NCBI GenBank assembly: GCA_963784415.1
Contig: CAWARK010000006.1
Span: 301,246 to 365,245, forward strand
DNA from: UBA7672 sp963784415
Lineage (GTDB): Bacteria; Pseudomonadota; Alphaproteobacteria; Caulobacterales; Hyphomonadaceae
Length of the DNA: 64,000 nt
Direction: 5' to 3'
Notes under the pieces: model-generated
Database searches by the model: none
What the model was told of the DNA's origin: nothing
Seen by the model: the letters and a program-made list of their open reading frames with translations, nothing else
Position numbers and translations under genes: made by a program
Shown here: positions 31,991-41,061 of the stretch, piece by piece
Layout of the letters: each line of letters begins with the position of its first letter
How positions within the stretch are numbered: position 1 is the stretch's first letter

Positions 31991-33441
31991 GGTTTTGCGA
32001 TCTTCGGCGGCGCCATTGCGATGTGTTCAGGCGTCGCCTCGTCCTTGAAGAAGGCGACGACAGCATCGGCGACGCGCTTGTCTGCCTCGTAGATATTGTG
32101 ACCGCCGTTCTCGACGATCAAGCGACGCCTGTTCGAGAACCCTTTTGTCTCCTCACCCGCCTCATCCGGATAGGTCCGGCCATCCAGCGTCGCCGAGATG
32201 AACAGCGCGGGGATGTCCGACCGGAACGGCGCGCGGAATTTATCACCCAGGTCGATCTGCGGCCGGATGCCCATGACATGCGGTATCGGAAAGTTCAGCG
32301 CGTCGCCGAGCAACGACGTCTGTGCTTCACGATTCGTCAGCGCAAGTCGGGCGGCAGTGGCGCCTGAGGCGAGATCCATCGCCTCCGGCATGCCGCGAAA
32401 GGCGGCAAACTGCTGGCGCAGGTTGTTGATCCGCTCCGCGACGCCCTCGTACTTGCCAGTGTCGAGCGCCAGATACATTCGCGGCACGTTGGCAAATCCC
32501 GACGGGTCCGCAGTCGACGCCGATGTCAGCAATTGCACGGCAAATCCGTCGAAGGTGACCGATACCGGCGCGGCTGCTCCGGACGGCGTGTAGCTGACGG
32601 TGACAGGATTGGCGTTCAGCTTCGCGTGTACGCGACGCATCATGCCGGCGAGGTCGGGGTAGAGCGCCTTCGCTTCCGGATCGGCATCAATGATTTCCTG
32701 AACATGCGCGAACACCTTGTCGGTAAGCGCAGGACGCTTGATTGTCTGATCCAGCCCTTCGATGCCGGACAGCACAGCCCTGTTCACCGTGGCAGGATGA
32801 TACTTCATCACCGCTAGACCGAGGTGGGACCCATAGCTGATGCCCCACAGGTTCAGCTTGCGGGCGCCCAATGCCTTGCGCAGGTCCTCGATGTCGTGAG
32901 CGCTCTCAAGCGTTGTGTAGCCGTCGATGTCGACGCCTCTCTCCTTCCAGACATCGAAGCATCGCGTCAGGCTGGTGCGATAGAAGGCGACGATGCTGGC
33001 CCGTGTCAGCGGCGTGTCCGCGCCGTACGGCGGCACACTCACACATGACGGCGTCGGGCTCGACAGCCCGGTGCCGCGCTGGTCGAATGCGATGACGTCG
33101 GCAACCTCGCGCAGCGCCATGAACAGCGGGAAACGGGCGCCCATCGCCGTACCCGTACCCGTGCCTCCCGGACCACCGGCCAGATAGACGATTGGATCGC
33201 CCGGCGTCGCCGAGGTCGACGGGAAACGAACGAAGCTGATGCTGATGGTGCGCGAATTGGGATCGGCGCGATTCTCGGGAACGCTGAACGTCCCCTTTTC
33301 CGCCTCGACCTTCACGCCGCCCGGACCGGTGAAGATATGGGGCTCAAACACTGCCGTCGCCGGCGCCGGCAGAACTGGATCAGGCGTGGCGGAGCACGCG
33401 GTCAGCGCAATGATCGATAAAGCCAGCAACGCAAGTCGCAT
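31987..33441 (-). CDS. S33-family alpha/beta-hydrolase peptidase, lipoprotein
   Basis: 484 aa. Lipoprotein signal LALLALSIIALTAC. Hydrolase fold: oxyanion region VYLAGGPGGTGTG, DQRGTGLSSP, nucleophile Ser in WGISYGSHLG, acidic residue near ISATLDGRTYP, His in ENGGHNIYE. This matches the proline iminopeptidase/tripeptidyl aminopeptidase (S33) family; the broad cap region is typical. GGAGG six bases before ATG 33441. It is probably a periplasmic exopeptidase. Confidence 0.88.
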   Translation of the reverse strand: MRLALLALSIIALTACSATPDPVLPAPATAVFEPHIFTGPGGVKVEAEKGTFSVPENRADPNSRTISISFVRFPSTSATPGDPIVYLAGGPGGTGTGTAMGARFPLFMALREVADVIAFDQRGTGLSSPTPSCVSVPPYGADTPLTRASIVAFYRTSLTRCFDVWKERGVDIDGYTTLESAHDIEDLRKALGARKLNLWGISYGSHLGLAVMKYHPATVNRAVLSGIEGLDQTIKRPALTDKVFAHVQEIIDADPEAKALYPDLAGMMRRVHAKLNANPVTVSYTPSGAAAPVSVTFDGFAVQLLTSASTADPSGFANVPRMYLALDTGKYEGVAERINNLRQQFAAFRGMPEAMDLASGATAARLALTNREAQTSLLGDALNFPIPHVMGIRPQIDLGDKFRAPFRSDIPALFISATLDGRTYPDEAGEETKGFSNRRRLIVENGGHNIYEADKRVADAVVAFFKDEATPEHIAMAPPKIAKP

Positions 33442-33497
33442 GTGTGTCCTCCCTGGACATTCTTGTTCCGGGGAGGCTGACACAAGCAGCGGCGCAA

Positions 33498-34607
33498 TCA
33501 ACCTTCGTCGCGATCGCCTTTTTCGCTGATATCCTTGCCGTTCCGGTCAGCCGCGCGGCCGCCTTCGAGGATGCCCATCAGGCCGTGATTGCCTTCGTGG
33601 CAGGCGTATTCATAGACGTTGCCGTCGACCTTGTTCATGCCGACCTCGCCCTTCCACACCTGACTGTAGAGCGCCGGGTCGTTGACCTCGAACTCGTAGA
33701 GCACCTGCGTGTCGGAATAGCGCGTGAAGCGTTCGGTGATCTTGCCGCCCGGCGTCAGGCGAACCTGGCTGCCGCCTTCGGGGTTCACGTTGATGGTCTC
33801 GACCACCAGCGTGTCGCCCTCCCACCAGCCGATGGAGTCACCGAGATAGGGGTTCAGCGCCGTCGGCTTGTGCTTGGCGTTAAGCGGAATGATGCGCGCG
33901 TCGTGGTTCATCTCCACGACAATCACGACGGCGTCGGGGCTCTGCACGATCTGGTAATTGTTATTGTACAGCACGTTCATCATCGGCGGTCCGCCCGATC
34001 CGCCGAAGCCGACGATGCAGCGCTCGCCCGCGCCGCGCTCTTCCGGATTGTCATAGCCCGACCCGCGACCGCGCCCGCCGCGCAGCGTGGTCAACAGCTT
34101 CTTGCCTTCGTCGGAAAACGGCACCTGCCCGCTGGGCGGATCGACGATCCACGAGGTGCGCCACGTGCCCTTCACGTTCGCATAGGCCGTACCCGGATCG
34201 ATCCAGAACGCGTTGTAGCCACGGCCTGACGCGAGATCCTTGCCATCGAGAAGGCCGTCCGACTCTTTCTGGTTGTCGTCCGTCGCCTGACGGATGTTGG
34301 ACGGGTTCTCGGCGCGCGCCTTGGCCTCTTCCGCGTCAGACAGCACCAGCGTCTTGAACTTGCCCGGTCGCGTCATCACCGTGTTCGATGAGTTGGACCA
34401 CACGCCCGTCAGGTCGGGCTGGCCGATCGACAGGCGCGGCGCCACAAAGCCCGCGGCCACGCGATCGCCCTCCTTCGCCGGTTTCAGGTTGGGCACCATC
34501 ACGCGCCCGCCGGCGCTGTCCACGGCCTGCGCGAACGCAGTCCCCGCGCTCGTCGCCACCAGCGCGGCGGCGACAGCAGCAAGCGAAATCGTGCGCAGGT
34601 TGGTCAT
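33498..34607 (-). CDS. Secreted protein of unknown function (tandem paralog A)
   Basis: 369 aa with a signal peptide (SLAAVAAALVATSAGTAFAQ). Conserved with paralog B (34851-35918): IGQPDLxGVWSN, KARAENPSNIRQATDDNQK, GRGYNAFWIDPG, TWRTSWIV, GYDNPEER, WWxGDTLVVET and CHEGNxGLxGILEGGR. Paralog A has extra Gly-rich GRGRGSGYD and GFGGSGGPP segments. The family is widespread in secreted form, and I cannot name a fold or activity. The conserved Cys residues (ERCI, ACHEGN) may form a disulfide. Probably periplasmic. Confidence 0.78.
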   Translation of the reverse strand: MTNLRTISLAAVAAALVATSAGTAFAQAVDSAGGRVMVPNLKPAKEGDRVAAGFVAPRLSIGQPDLTGVWSNSSNTVMTRPGKFKTLVLSDAEEAKARAENPSNIRQATDDNQKESDGLLDGKDLASGRGYNAFWIDPGTAYANVKGTWRTSWIVDPPSGQVPFSDEGKKLLTTLRGGRGRGSGYDNPEERGAGERCIVGFGGSGGPPMMNVLYNNNYQIVQSPDAVVIVVEMNHDARIIPLNAKHKPTALNPYLGDSIGWWEGDTLVVETINVNPEGGSQVRLTPGGKITERFTRYSDTQVLYEFEVNDPALYSQVWKGEVGMNKVDGNVYEYACHEGNHGLMGILEGGRAADRNGKDISEKGDRDEG

Positions 34608-34788
34608 GCTGATCTCTCCCAAGGGCGGATCGGACTTTGCCGGTCTCTATTGTAATATCTCTTACGCGATAGATGCCGGATGGGAACGTGCGCCACAAGC
34701 GCACCAGGTCCAACGTCGGCCCGCCTCGCGCTGAGTTGACCGCGCGGCCCTGCGCCAATTTGTCAGGCTTTCGACCGGAGCGGGTTCC

Positions 34789-34826
34789 CAAAACGGAAAG
34801 CGCCGCTGCGGGATGCGCAGCGGCGC
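34789..34826 (-). terminator. Rho-independent terminator of paralog B
   Basis: Perfect arms GCGCCGCTGC / GCAGCGGCGC with a seven-base loop, then TTTCCGTTTT on the minus strand. It separates the two paralog transcripts. Confidence 0.8.
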
Positions 34827-34850
34827 CTGTGGGAAACCTTGTCGTTCCGC

Positions 34851-35918
34851 TTATTCCTCGCGGTCGCCCGCCTCGGAAATGTTGCGACCGCTACGATCGG
34901 CCTGCCGGCCGCCCTCGAGGATACCGAGCAAGCCCATATTGCCCTCGTGGCACGCGTACTCGTAGAGGCCGGGGCTGGCGTTGAGGCCCATCTGCCCCTT
35001 CCACGTCTGCGAATAGAGTGTCGGATCATCGACCTCGAATTGGTAGAATACCTGCTTGTCATTGTAGCGGCTGAACCGCTCCGTGATCTTGCCCGCCGGC
35101 GAAATCTGGATGGTCGAGCCGCCGCGCGTCATGTTCACGGTTTCGACGACCAGCGTGTCGCCATCCCACCAGCCGATCGAATCCCCCATCCACGGCGCGA
35201 GCTCCTTCGGCCCGTGCTTGGCGTTGAGCGGGATGATGCGCGTGTCGTGGATCATCTCGGATTCGATCACCACGTGGTTCGGCGACTGCACGATCCGAAG
35301 ATTGTTGTTGTACAGGTAGTTCCCGATCGGCGGGCCCGACGTGTTGAGGATGATGCAACGCTCGTTGAGGTTGCGCTCCTCGGGATTGTCGTAGCCCGTT
35401 CCAATCGCGGCGGGGCGATCAACCTTGGCGCCGGGCTTGCCCGGCACCTGTCCGTTCGCCGGCTCGACGATCCACGACGTGCGCCACGTGCCTTTGACGT
35501 TCGCGTAGTTGTTGCCCGGATCAATCCAGAACGCGTTATAGCCGCGGCCCGACTTCAGGTCCTTGCCATCGAGGAGGCCATCCGTCGTCTTCTGGTTGTC
35601 GTCCGTCGCCTGACGGATGTTCGACGGGTTCTCGGCGCGCGCCTTCGCCGCCTGCTCATCCGTCATCACGAGATTCTTCATTGCGCCCGGCCGCCGCATC
35701 GTCGTGTTCGACGCATTCGACCACACGCCCTGCAGATCCGGCTGGCCGATCGCGAGGCGCGGAACCTTGTAGCCCGGCTCAACCTCAGGCGCGTCGATCG
35801 CCGCCTTGTCGAGCTGCGGCCCGGTCAGCGAGTCACCCGTCTGCGCGGACGCCACGCCGCCAGCCAGCGCAAATGCCAGCGCCATCACCGCACAAGACAC
35901 GGACGAAAGTTTTGTCAT
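34851..35918 (-). CDS. Secreted protein of unknown function (tandem paralog B)
   Basis: 355 aa. Signal peptide VMALAFALAGGVASAQ. Same domain as paralog A: IGQPDLQGVWSNASN, GRGYNAFWIDPG, ERCIILNTSG, SIGWWDGDTLVVET and EYACHEGNMGLLGILEGG. A strong GGGAGG lies seven bases before ATG 35918. The duplication is old, to judge from extensive divergence between the conserved blocks. Substrate and role are unknown. Confidence 0.78.
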   Translation of the reverse strand: MTKLSSVSCAVMALAFALAGGVASAQTGDSLTGPQLDKAAIDAPEVEPGYKVPRLAIGQPDLQGVWSNASNTTMRRPGAMKNLVMTDEQAAKARAENPSNIRQATDDNQKTTDGLLDGKDLKSGRGYNAFWIDPGNNYANVKGTWRTSWIVEPANGQVPGKPGAKVDRPAAIGTGYDNPEERNLNERCIILNTSGPPIGNYLYNNNLRIVQSPNHVVIESEMIHDTRIIPLNAKHGPKELAPWMGDSIGWWDGDTLVVETVNMTRGGSTIQISPAGKITERFSRYNDKQVFYQFEVDDPTLYSQTWKGQMGLNASPGLYEYACHEGNMGLLGILEGGRQADRSGRNISEAGDREE

Positions 35919-36082
35919 GTTAAACCTCCCGGTAGCGCGGCCAGCTTTTCGCCAGCTCGTCTGACTTGTTGGGACGATCCTTGCCGAATCCGCCGCTCCG
36001 CCACAAGCGGCGCAAATGCCGCCCGGCAGCTATCTCGCGTCGAAGTGAAGGCGCTGAGGGAACAAACCGCGCCTAGGCAGTG

Positions 36083-36712
36083 TCAGCTTTTGCCGTCCAG
36101 CACGGCCTGAATCAGGGCCACCGCCTCAGGCGAATCCCACGCGGCGGGCACAGCCAGCCGGGCCACTTCCTTGCCGTTCTTGTCGTAGATCATCGTCGCC
36201 GGCAGCGCGCCCGTCTGCGCCTCTGACTGCAGCACCTGTTCGCCATCGAAATAGAACGGCAGATCCGTGCCCACGAGGCTGCGGAACTTCGCCAGCGTCG
36301 AGTCCCGCGTCACGCCCTGGCCAAAGCCATAGGCGACCGGGATCACCGCCACGTCCTTGCCCGCAAACGCCTTCTGCAGGCGCGCCAGGCTCGGCATTTC
36401 CTCGACGCACGGGCCGCACCATTCAGCCCAGATATTGTAGACCAGCACCTTGCCCTTGTACTCGGCGAACGTGTGGGCCTTGCCCGCGTCGTCCACGAAG
36501 CTGGCCGTAGGCGCAGCAAGGTCGACATCGAAGTCCAGCCGGTCGAACTTGCCGGTCTTGAACGACGCCAGCAGGCTCGTCCCCGCCGGAGCAGGCGCGG
36601 CTTCGGGCGCTGTCACCGTCTCCGGACCCGGTTCGGCGGGTTTCTCGGCTGGCTGGCAAGCCGCCGCGAAGAATGCGAGAAGCGCGGCATAAATAACGGG
36701 TCGCAGCAGCAT
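36083..36712 (-). CDS. TlpA-family thiol-disulfide lipoprotein
   Basis: 209 aa. Lipoprotein signal VIYAALLAFFAAAC, an Ala/Pro/Glu linker, then a thioredoxin fold with redox motif WCGPC (Cys99, Cys102) and cis-Pro in GALPATMIYD. It reduces periplasmic disulfides, typically for cytochrome c maturation or metal chaperoning. The ATG at 36712 overlaps the argH ATG at 36711 as CATG; the next in-frame ATG pair, at 36739, also falls on a CATG. TlpA next to argH is a conserved alphaproteobacterial arrangement. Confidence 0.85.
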   Translation of the reverse strand: MLLRPVIYAALLAFFAAACQPAEKPAEPGPETVTAPEAAPAPAGTSLLASFKTGKFDRLDFDVDLAAPTASFVDDAGKAHTFAEYKGKVLVYNIWAEWCGPCVEEMPSLARLQKAFAGKDVAVIPVAYGFGQGVTRDSTLAKFRSLVGTDLPFYFDGEQVLQSEAQTGALPATMIYDKNGKEVARLAVPAAWDSPEAVALIQAVLDGKS

Positions 36713-38105
36713 GTCCAAAAATCCCGAGAGTAACAGCATGTGGGGCGGCCGGTTCTCGGCCATGCCCGATCAGGTCATGGAGGCGATAAACGCGTCCATC
36801 GACGTGGACAAGCGCCTCGCTGAGCAAGACATCGCCGGCTCGAAAGCCCATGCCGCCATGCTGGCCAAGACCGGCGTCATCACCGCCGCTGACGAATCCG
36901 CCATCCAGACAGGTCTCGATCAGGTCCTGTCCGAAATCCGCGAAGGAAAATTCCAGTTTTCCAAGGCGCTGGAGGACGTTCACCTCAACGTCGAATCCCG
37001 CCTGAAAGAAATCATCGGCGAGCCCGCCGGCCGCCTCCACACCGCGCGCTCCAGAAACGACCAGGTCGCGGTCGATTTCCGCCTTTGGGTCAAATCCGCG
37101 TGTGAGACCCGCCACGCCCAGCTCACCGCCCTGATGCAGGCGCTGCTCGGCCAGGCCGAAGCCAACGTCGATACCGTCATGCCGGGCTTCACCCACCTGC
37201 AGACTGCGCAACCGGTAACCTTCGGCCACCACCTCATGGCCTACGTCGAAATGTTCGACCGCGACCGCGGCCGTTTCTCCGACGCCATTGTCCGGATGAA
37301 CGAGTCGCCCCTCGGCGCGGCAGCCCTCGCCGGCACCGGCTTCCCAATCGATCGCCACATGACGGCCAAGGCCCTCGGTTTCGATCGCCCGATGGCCAAC
37401 TCGCTCGATTGCGTCTCCGCTCGCGATTTCGCCCTCGAAGCGCTCAGCTCCGTCGCGATCTGCGCGCAGCATCTCTCGCGCCTCGCCGAAGAGATCGTGA
37501 TCTGGTCCTCCGCCCAGTTCGGCTTCGTGCGCATGAGTGACGCGTGGTCCACCGGCTCCAGCATCATGCCGCAGAAGCGCAATCCGGACGCTGCCGAACT
37601 CGTGCGCGCCAAATCCGGCCGCGCCATCGGCTCGCTCGTGCAACTGTTCACGATCATGAAAGGCCTGCCGCTCGCCTATTCGAAAGACATGCAGGACGAC
37701 AAGCAAACCACCTTCGACGCCTTCGACAGCCTCGACCTCTCCCTGCAAGCCATGACCGGCATGATCGCGACCATGACGCCGAACAAAGAGCGCATGCGCG
37801 CCAGCGCCTCCTCCGGTTTCTCGACCGCCACCGACCTCGCCGACTGGCTCGTCCGCGAACTCAACATCCCCTTCCGCGAAGCCCACCACATCACCGGCGC
37901 CGCCGTGAAAGCCGCTGAGACAGCAGGCGTCGCGCTGCAAGATGTGCCGCTCGGCGTCCTACAAAAGCTCGAGCCGCGCATCACCGACAAGGTGTTCGCG
38001 GTGCTCACGGTCGATGCCTCCGTCGCCAGCCGCCAGAGCTATGGCGGCACGGCGCCTTTGCGCGTGCGCGAACAGGTAGCGGCGTGGAAGGCGAAGCTGG
38101 GCTAG
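36711..38105 (+). CDS. argH: Argininosuccinate lyase
   Basis: Last step of arginine synthesis: argininosuccinate to arginine and fumarate. 464 aa; fumarase/aspartase superfamily signature GSSIMPQKRNPDAAE near residue 283, SRNDQVAVDFRLW in the first conserved block, and HLQTAQPVTFGHHLMAY. The first ATG (36711) or the ATG at 36738 (before WGGRFSAMPDQ) are both possible; the family often starts close to WGGRF. lptM, lysA and the TIGR02302 gene follow further downstream, as in many alphaproteobacteria. Confidence 0.95.
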   Translation: MSKNPESNSMWGGRFSAMPDQVMEAINASIDVDKRLAEQDIAGSKAHAAMLAKTGVITAADESAIQTGLDQVLSEIREGKFQFSKALEDVHLNVESRLKEIIGEPAGRLHTARSRNDQVAVDFRLWVKSACETRHAQLTALMQALLGQAEANVDTVMPGFTHLQTAQPVTFGHHLMAYVEMFDRDRGRFSDAIVRMNESPLGAAALAGTGFPIDRHMTAKALGFDRPMANSLDCVSARDFALEALSSVAICAQHLSRLAEEIVIWSSAQFGFVRMSDAWSTGSSIMPQKRNPDAAELVRAKSGRAIGSLVQLFTIMKGLPLAYSKDMQDDKQTTFDAFDSLDLSLQAMTGMIATMTPNKERMRASASSGFSTATDLADWLVRELNIPFREAHHITGAAVKAAETAGVALQDVPLGVLQKLEPRITDKVFAVLTVDASVASRQSYGGTAPLRVREQVAAWKAKLG

Positions 38106-38111
38106 GCTCCG

Positions 38112-38456
38112 ATGGCTTGGAAATCAAACTTTCAAGCTAGACGGACGTGGGATCCCGACACCGGCTGGGAACTCTTCGACGTAACGACCGGCCCCGGCTA
38201 TCCCACTTTTGAACTGCGAAAGAATGGAGGCGCCGGCGTCCGCTTTCAGGGCGAGCCTCTATCGAGCACGAAGACAGGTGAGCGCACCGCGGTGGGACAT
38301 CCGATGAACGATCGGGGTTTTCGCGTATTCTTCCTGAATGGACGCCCGATGGATGTGCCTCCCGAAACCAGACACCTAGTTCAGGACGCGCTCTACGCGT
38401 TCGGCACCTTTCACAACGGGCCAAACGGCCCAGTTGAAGTCATCTTCACGACTTAA
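38112..38456 (+). CDS. Hypothetical protein, 114 aa
   Basis: It starts six bases after argH stops, so it is probably co-transcribed. The protein is polar and beta-rich (WELFDVTTGPGYPTFELRKN), with no signal peptide, cysteine cluster or known motif. Its AT content is slightly higher than argH. I do not recognise it. Confidence 0.65.
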   Translation: MAWKSNFQARRTWDPDTGWELFDVTTGPGYPTFELRKNGGAGVRFQGEPLSSTKTGERTAVGHPMNDRGFRVFFLNGRPMDVPPETRHLVQDALYAFGTFHNGPNGPVEVIFTT

Positions 38457-38631
38457 CGTTTCATCGATTCGCAGCTGAGTACCTGCACGACTAATTCTGC
38501 GGCGCAGACCCCGTCTGAAACGACGCAAGCGTGCAAGCGCCTCTTACCCGCAGTCTCATCATCAGGGGCCTTGATGCGCATCAAGCGGCGCTGACGATTT
38601 ATGCCGTGTGCTCCATCATCAGGAGCCTCCC

Positions 38632-39195
38632 ATGAGCGATGCAACCACACCGAAGCGCTATCCCAACAGCGCCATCCTCCTGCACTGGCTCGTCCTGCTG
38701 TTGGTTGTCGCGGCCTACGCCTGCATCCTGCTGCGAACGAACTACGAGCGCGGCAGCGATATCCGTGAAGGCCTCAAGGCATGGCACTTCATGCTCGGCC
38801 TGAGCGTGCTCGCCGCCACCTTCCTGCGCATCGGCCTGCGCGTCCTCGTATGGAAGACCCCGCCGATCACGCCGCAGCCGCCGCGCATGCTTCACCTGCT
38901 ATCCATCGCGGCCCACCTCGCGATCTATGTCTGGCTGATCGCGATGCCTTTTGCAGGTTGGACGATCCTCAGCGCCGAAGGCGACCCGATCCCGTTCTGG
39001 GGTCTGAACCTGCCGCCGCTCACCAGCCCGGACAAGGCATTGGCCGACCAGATCAAGGAACTCCACGAGACGGGCGGAACCGTCGGCTACTTCCTGCTCG
39101 GCCTGCACGCGGCCGCAGCCTTGTTCCACCACTACTTCATGAAGGACGACACGTTGCGCAGGATGCTTCCTCACAAGGGACGCTCAGGCGTCTAG
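38632..39195 (+). CDS. Cytochrome b561 family membrane protein
   Basis: 187 aa, four membrane helices. Haem-ligand histidines are plausible in LLHWLVLLL, AWHFMLGLS, SIAAHLAIYVW and GLHAAAALFHHYF. CybB-type cytochromes move electrons between quinol and acceptors or superoxide. GGAG lies seven bases before ATG 38632. It is convergent with the PPOX gene, with TAG stops sharing CTAG. Confidence 0.9.
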   Translation: MSDATTPKRYPNSAILLHWLVLLLVVAAYACILLRTNYERGSDIREGLKAWHFMLGLSVLAATFLRIGLRVLVWKTPPITPQPPRMLHLLSIAAHLAIYVWLIAMPFAGWTILSAEGDPIPFWGLNLPPLTSPDKALADQIKELHETGGTVGYFLLGLHAAAALFHHYFMKDDTLRRMLPHKGRSGV

Positions 39196-39806
39196 TACAA
39201 ATTCTCCCGCGCATCCTGCTCCAGCGATGCGTCGATCGCCTCGCCCGGAATCTCCAGCTTCAGCTGGTCGCGATAGACCTGCCCCGCCGTCGGGAATGTC
39301 GCGCGATCGACCTGCGCGTCGGGCGTCCACAGTCCGGCACGCTTGATCGCTTTCACACAGTGCAGATAAGCCTCCTTCACGTCGATCAGCACGACAGAGC
39401 GTGGCGGCTTTCCATCCGCCGTGAAGCGCGCCATCAGCTGCACCTCGGTTGTCAGCCGCGCCACGCCATTTACGCGCAACGTGTCCTCGAACCCTGGCAC
39501 GAAGAATAACAGCCCGACGCCCGGATTGAGTGTGATGTTGCCCAGCGAATCCAGCCGGTTGTTTCCGGGCCTGTCCGGCATCGCCAGCGTCTTCGTGTCG
39601 AGCACGTGCACGAACCCCGGCTCGCCTCCGCGCGGTGACACATCGCAAAGCCCGTTCTCGCCCGTCGTGCCGATGCACAGGAACGGTGACAGCGAGATAA
39701 AATGCGCAAAGTGCGCATCGATTTGGGCGATGTCCTTGCCCACGGCTCCGCCGCCAGGCTGCTTGTAGACCGTGCGCAGGTCCGCCTCGGTGTTCAGCTC
39801 AGTCAT
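39192..39806 (-). CDS. Pyridoxamine 5'-phosphate oxidase-like FMN-binding protein
   Basis: 204 aa. Split-barrel FMN fold of the MSMEG_1061-like group: FLCIGTTGENGLCDVSPRGG, LDSLGNITLNPGVGLLFFVP and RVNGVARLTTE are its typical blocks. These enzymes reduce or oxidise small molecules with flavin; the substrate is unknown. GGAGG eight bases upstream of ATG 39806. Confidence 0.85.
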   Translation of the reverse strand: MTELNTEADLRTVYKQPGGGAVGKDIAQIDAHFAHFISLSPFLCIGTTGENGLCDVSPRGGEPGFVHVLDTKTLAMPDRPGNNRLDSLGNITLNPGVGLLFFVPGFEDTLRVNGVARLTTEVQLMARFTADGKPPRSVVLIDVKEAYLHCVKAIKRAGLWTPDAQVDRATFPTAGQVYRDQLKLEIPGEAIDASLEQDARENLY

Positions 39807-39880
39807 GGCATGCTCCTCCGGGTTCGACAGCAGCAAGCTACATGCGTTCTGCTGCCGCCGACATGGCAGCATCCAACACT

Positions 39881-39977
39881 GTCATGCCGAAAGGGCGAAG
39901 CGCTATCCGGTACCCATTCATCCACTGTCGTGCACTCGCAATGGTTCCCGGCGCTCGCAACGCTTGGCCGGGATGAC
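39881..39977. repeat. Dispersed palindromic repeat, copy 1
   Basis: It begins CACTGTCATGCCGAAAGGGC and ends CCGGGATGAC. The outer ends match, in inverted form, the longer copy at 47946-48062 (GTCATTCCGG ... CCGGAATGAC), which is flanked by the complementary AGTGTTG. These MITE-like units of about 100-120 bases recur between genes in related genomes. Confidence 0.65.
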
Positions 39978-40010
39978 AACCGCGAGTGGGCTGGGGTAGT
40001 TCTAAGTACG

Positions 40011-40493
40011 ATGCGCATCCGCCCCTACACCCCAACCGACCTCCCCGCCCTCCACGCGATCCGCGCCGCCGCCTTCGCGCCCGTCTTCGCGTCCTTCCGC
40101 AACATCGTCGGCCCCGACATCGCGCAGCTCGGCCTCGCCGCCGCCGAGCAGGAGCAGGCCGACCTCCTCGACGCCATCGCCAAACCTGACAGCGGTCACG
40201 CGATCGCCGTCGCGGAGATCGACGCCACACCCGTCGGCTTCGTCTCGTGGAAGCCCGACATCGCTCCCGGCGTCGGCGAGATCACGCTCAACGCCATCCA
40301 CCCGGATCACAGCGGCAAAGGCTTCGGCACGGCGCTCTACGAACACGCCCTCGCCGCACTGAAAGCCGCCGGCATGCTGCTCGCCACGGTCGGCACAGGC
40401 GGCGACCCAAGCCACGCCCCCGCGCGCCGCGCCTACGAGAAGGCAGGCTTCAGCGTCCACCTGCCGTCGATCTACATGTACCGGAAACTCTAG
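40011..40493 (+). CDS. GNAT-family N-acetyltransferase
   Basis: 160 aa. Conserved GNAT core: ALYEHALAALKAAGM and ARRAYEKAGFSV, with the acetyl-CoA-binding loop HPDHSGKGFGTALYE. Substrate unknown. ATG 40011; no strong ribosome site. It is convergent with the TspO gene, with CTAG shared by the two stops. Confidence 0.85.
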   Translation: MRIRPYTPTDLPALHAIRAAAFAPVFASFRNIVGPDIAQLGLAAAEQEQADLLDAIAKPDSGHAIAVAEIDATPVGFVSWKPDIAPGVGEITLNAIHPDHSGKGFGTALYEHALAALKAAGMLLATVGTGGDPSHAPARRAYEKAGFSVHLPSIYMYRKL

Positions 40494-41038
40494 CTCGCGC
40501 CCTCGAGCGCCGCGAAGCCGAACGCGTTGGCGATACACAGCCAGAGTATCGATGGCGCGATCAGCCCGACCGCGGCCATCGAGGCGGGCCACACGCGGAT
40601 GGTCGTCATGATGGCAAGCACCAGCGACAAGATGTTCGCCACGACGCTGCCCAACGTACCCGTAAAGGCGGTCACCACCGGATAACACAGGCCCCAGACA
40701 ATCAGCGCGACGACCCACAAGGAGCGTCCGCTCATGGCGTCGTTTTTGGCGGCCACCTTCCAGCGCGCGGCGCCCCAGAGCGGATAAATCACGCACCAGA
40801 TCACGCCGATCAGCCAGCCGGGCGGGCCCCAGCTCACCGCCTCATAATCCGGGTTGTTGAGCGACCCCGACGCATAAATCAGGCCGTTGCCGATCACGAC
40901 CGCGGCTAGCGGGATAACGATGCTCAGCGTGAGGCCGAGCCCTTCAGGCCGGTCCCAGAGGGGCGCAGCCCGTCTCGCCTTGGAAAGCGGTGCACTCAGC
41001 GAAGCCACGTTAGCTTGTCCTTCTGTTTTCGGGCTCAA
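40490..41038 (-). CDS. TspO/MBR family membrane protein
   Basis: 182 aa, about five helices. Tryptophan-rich pattern typical of TspO: SWGPPGWLIGVIWCVIYPLW and GAARWKVAAK. TspO proteins bind tetrapyrroles and modulate stress or photosynthesis genes in alphaproteobacteria. Start TTG 41038 is the only in-frame candidate before the first helix; an N-terminal extension of about 30 residues is present. Confidence 0.7.
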   Translation of the reverse strand: MSPKTEGQANVASLSAPLSKARRAAPLWDRPEGLGLTLSIVIPLAAVVIGNGLIYASGSLNNPDYEAVSWGPPGWLIGVIWCVIYPLWGAARWKVAAKNDAMSGRSLWVVALIVWGLCYPVVTAFTGTLGSVVANILSLVLAIMTTIRVWPASMAAVGLIAPSILWLCIANAFGFAALEGAS

Positions 41039-41061
41039 TACGCCGTCTGCCGGGGAGCGGA

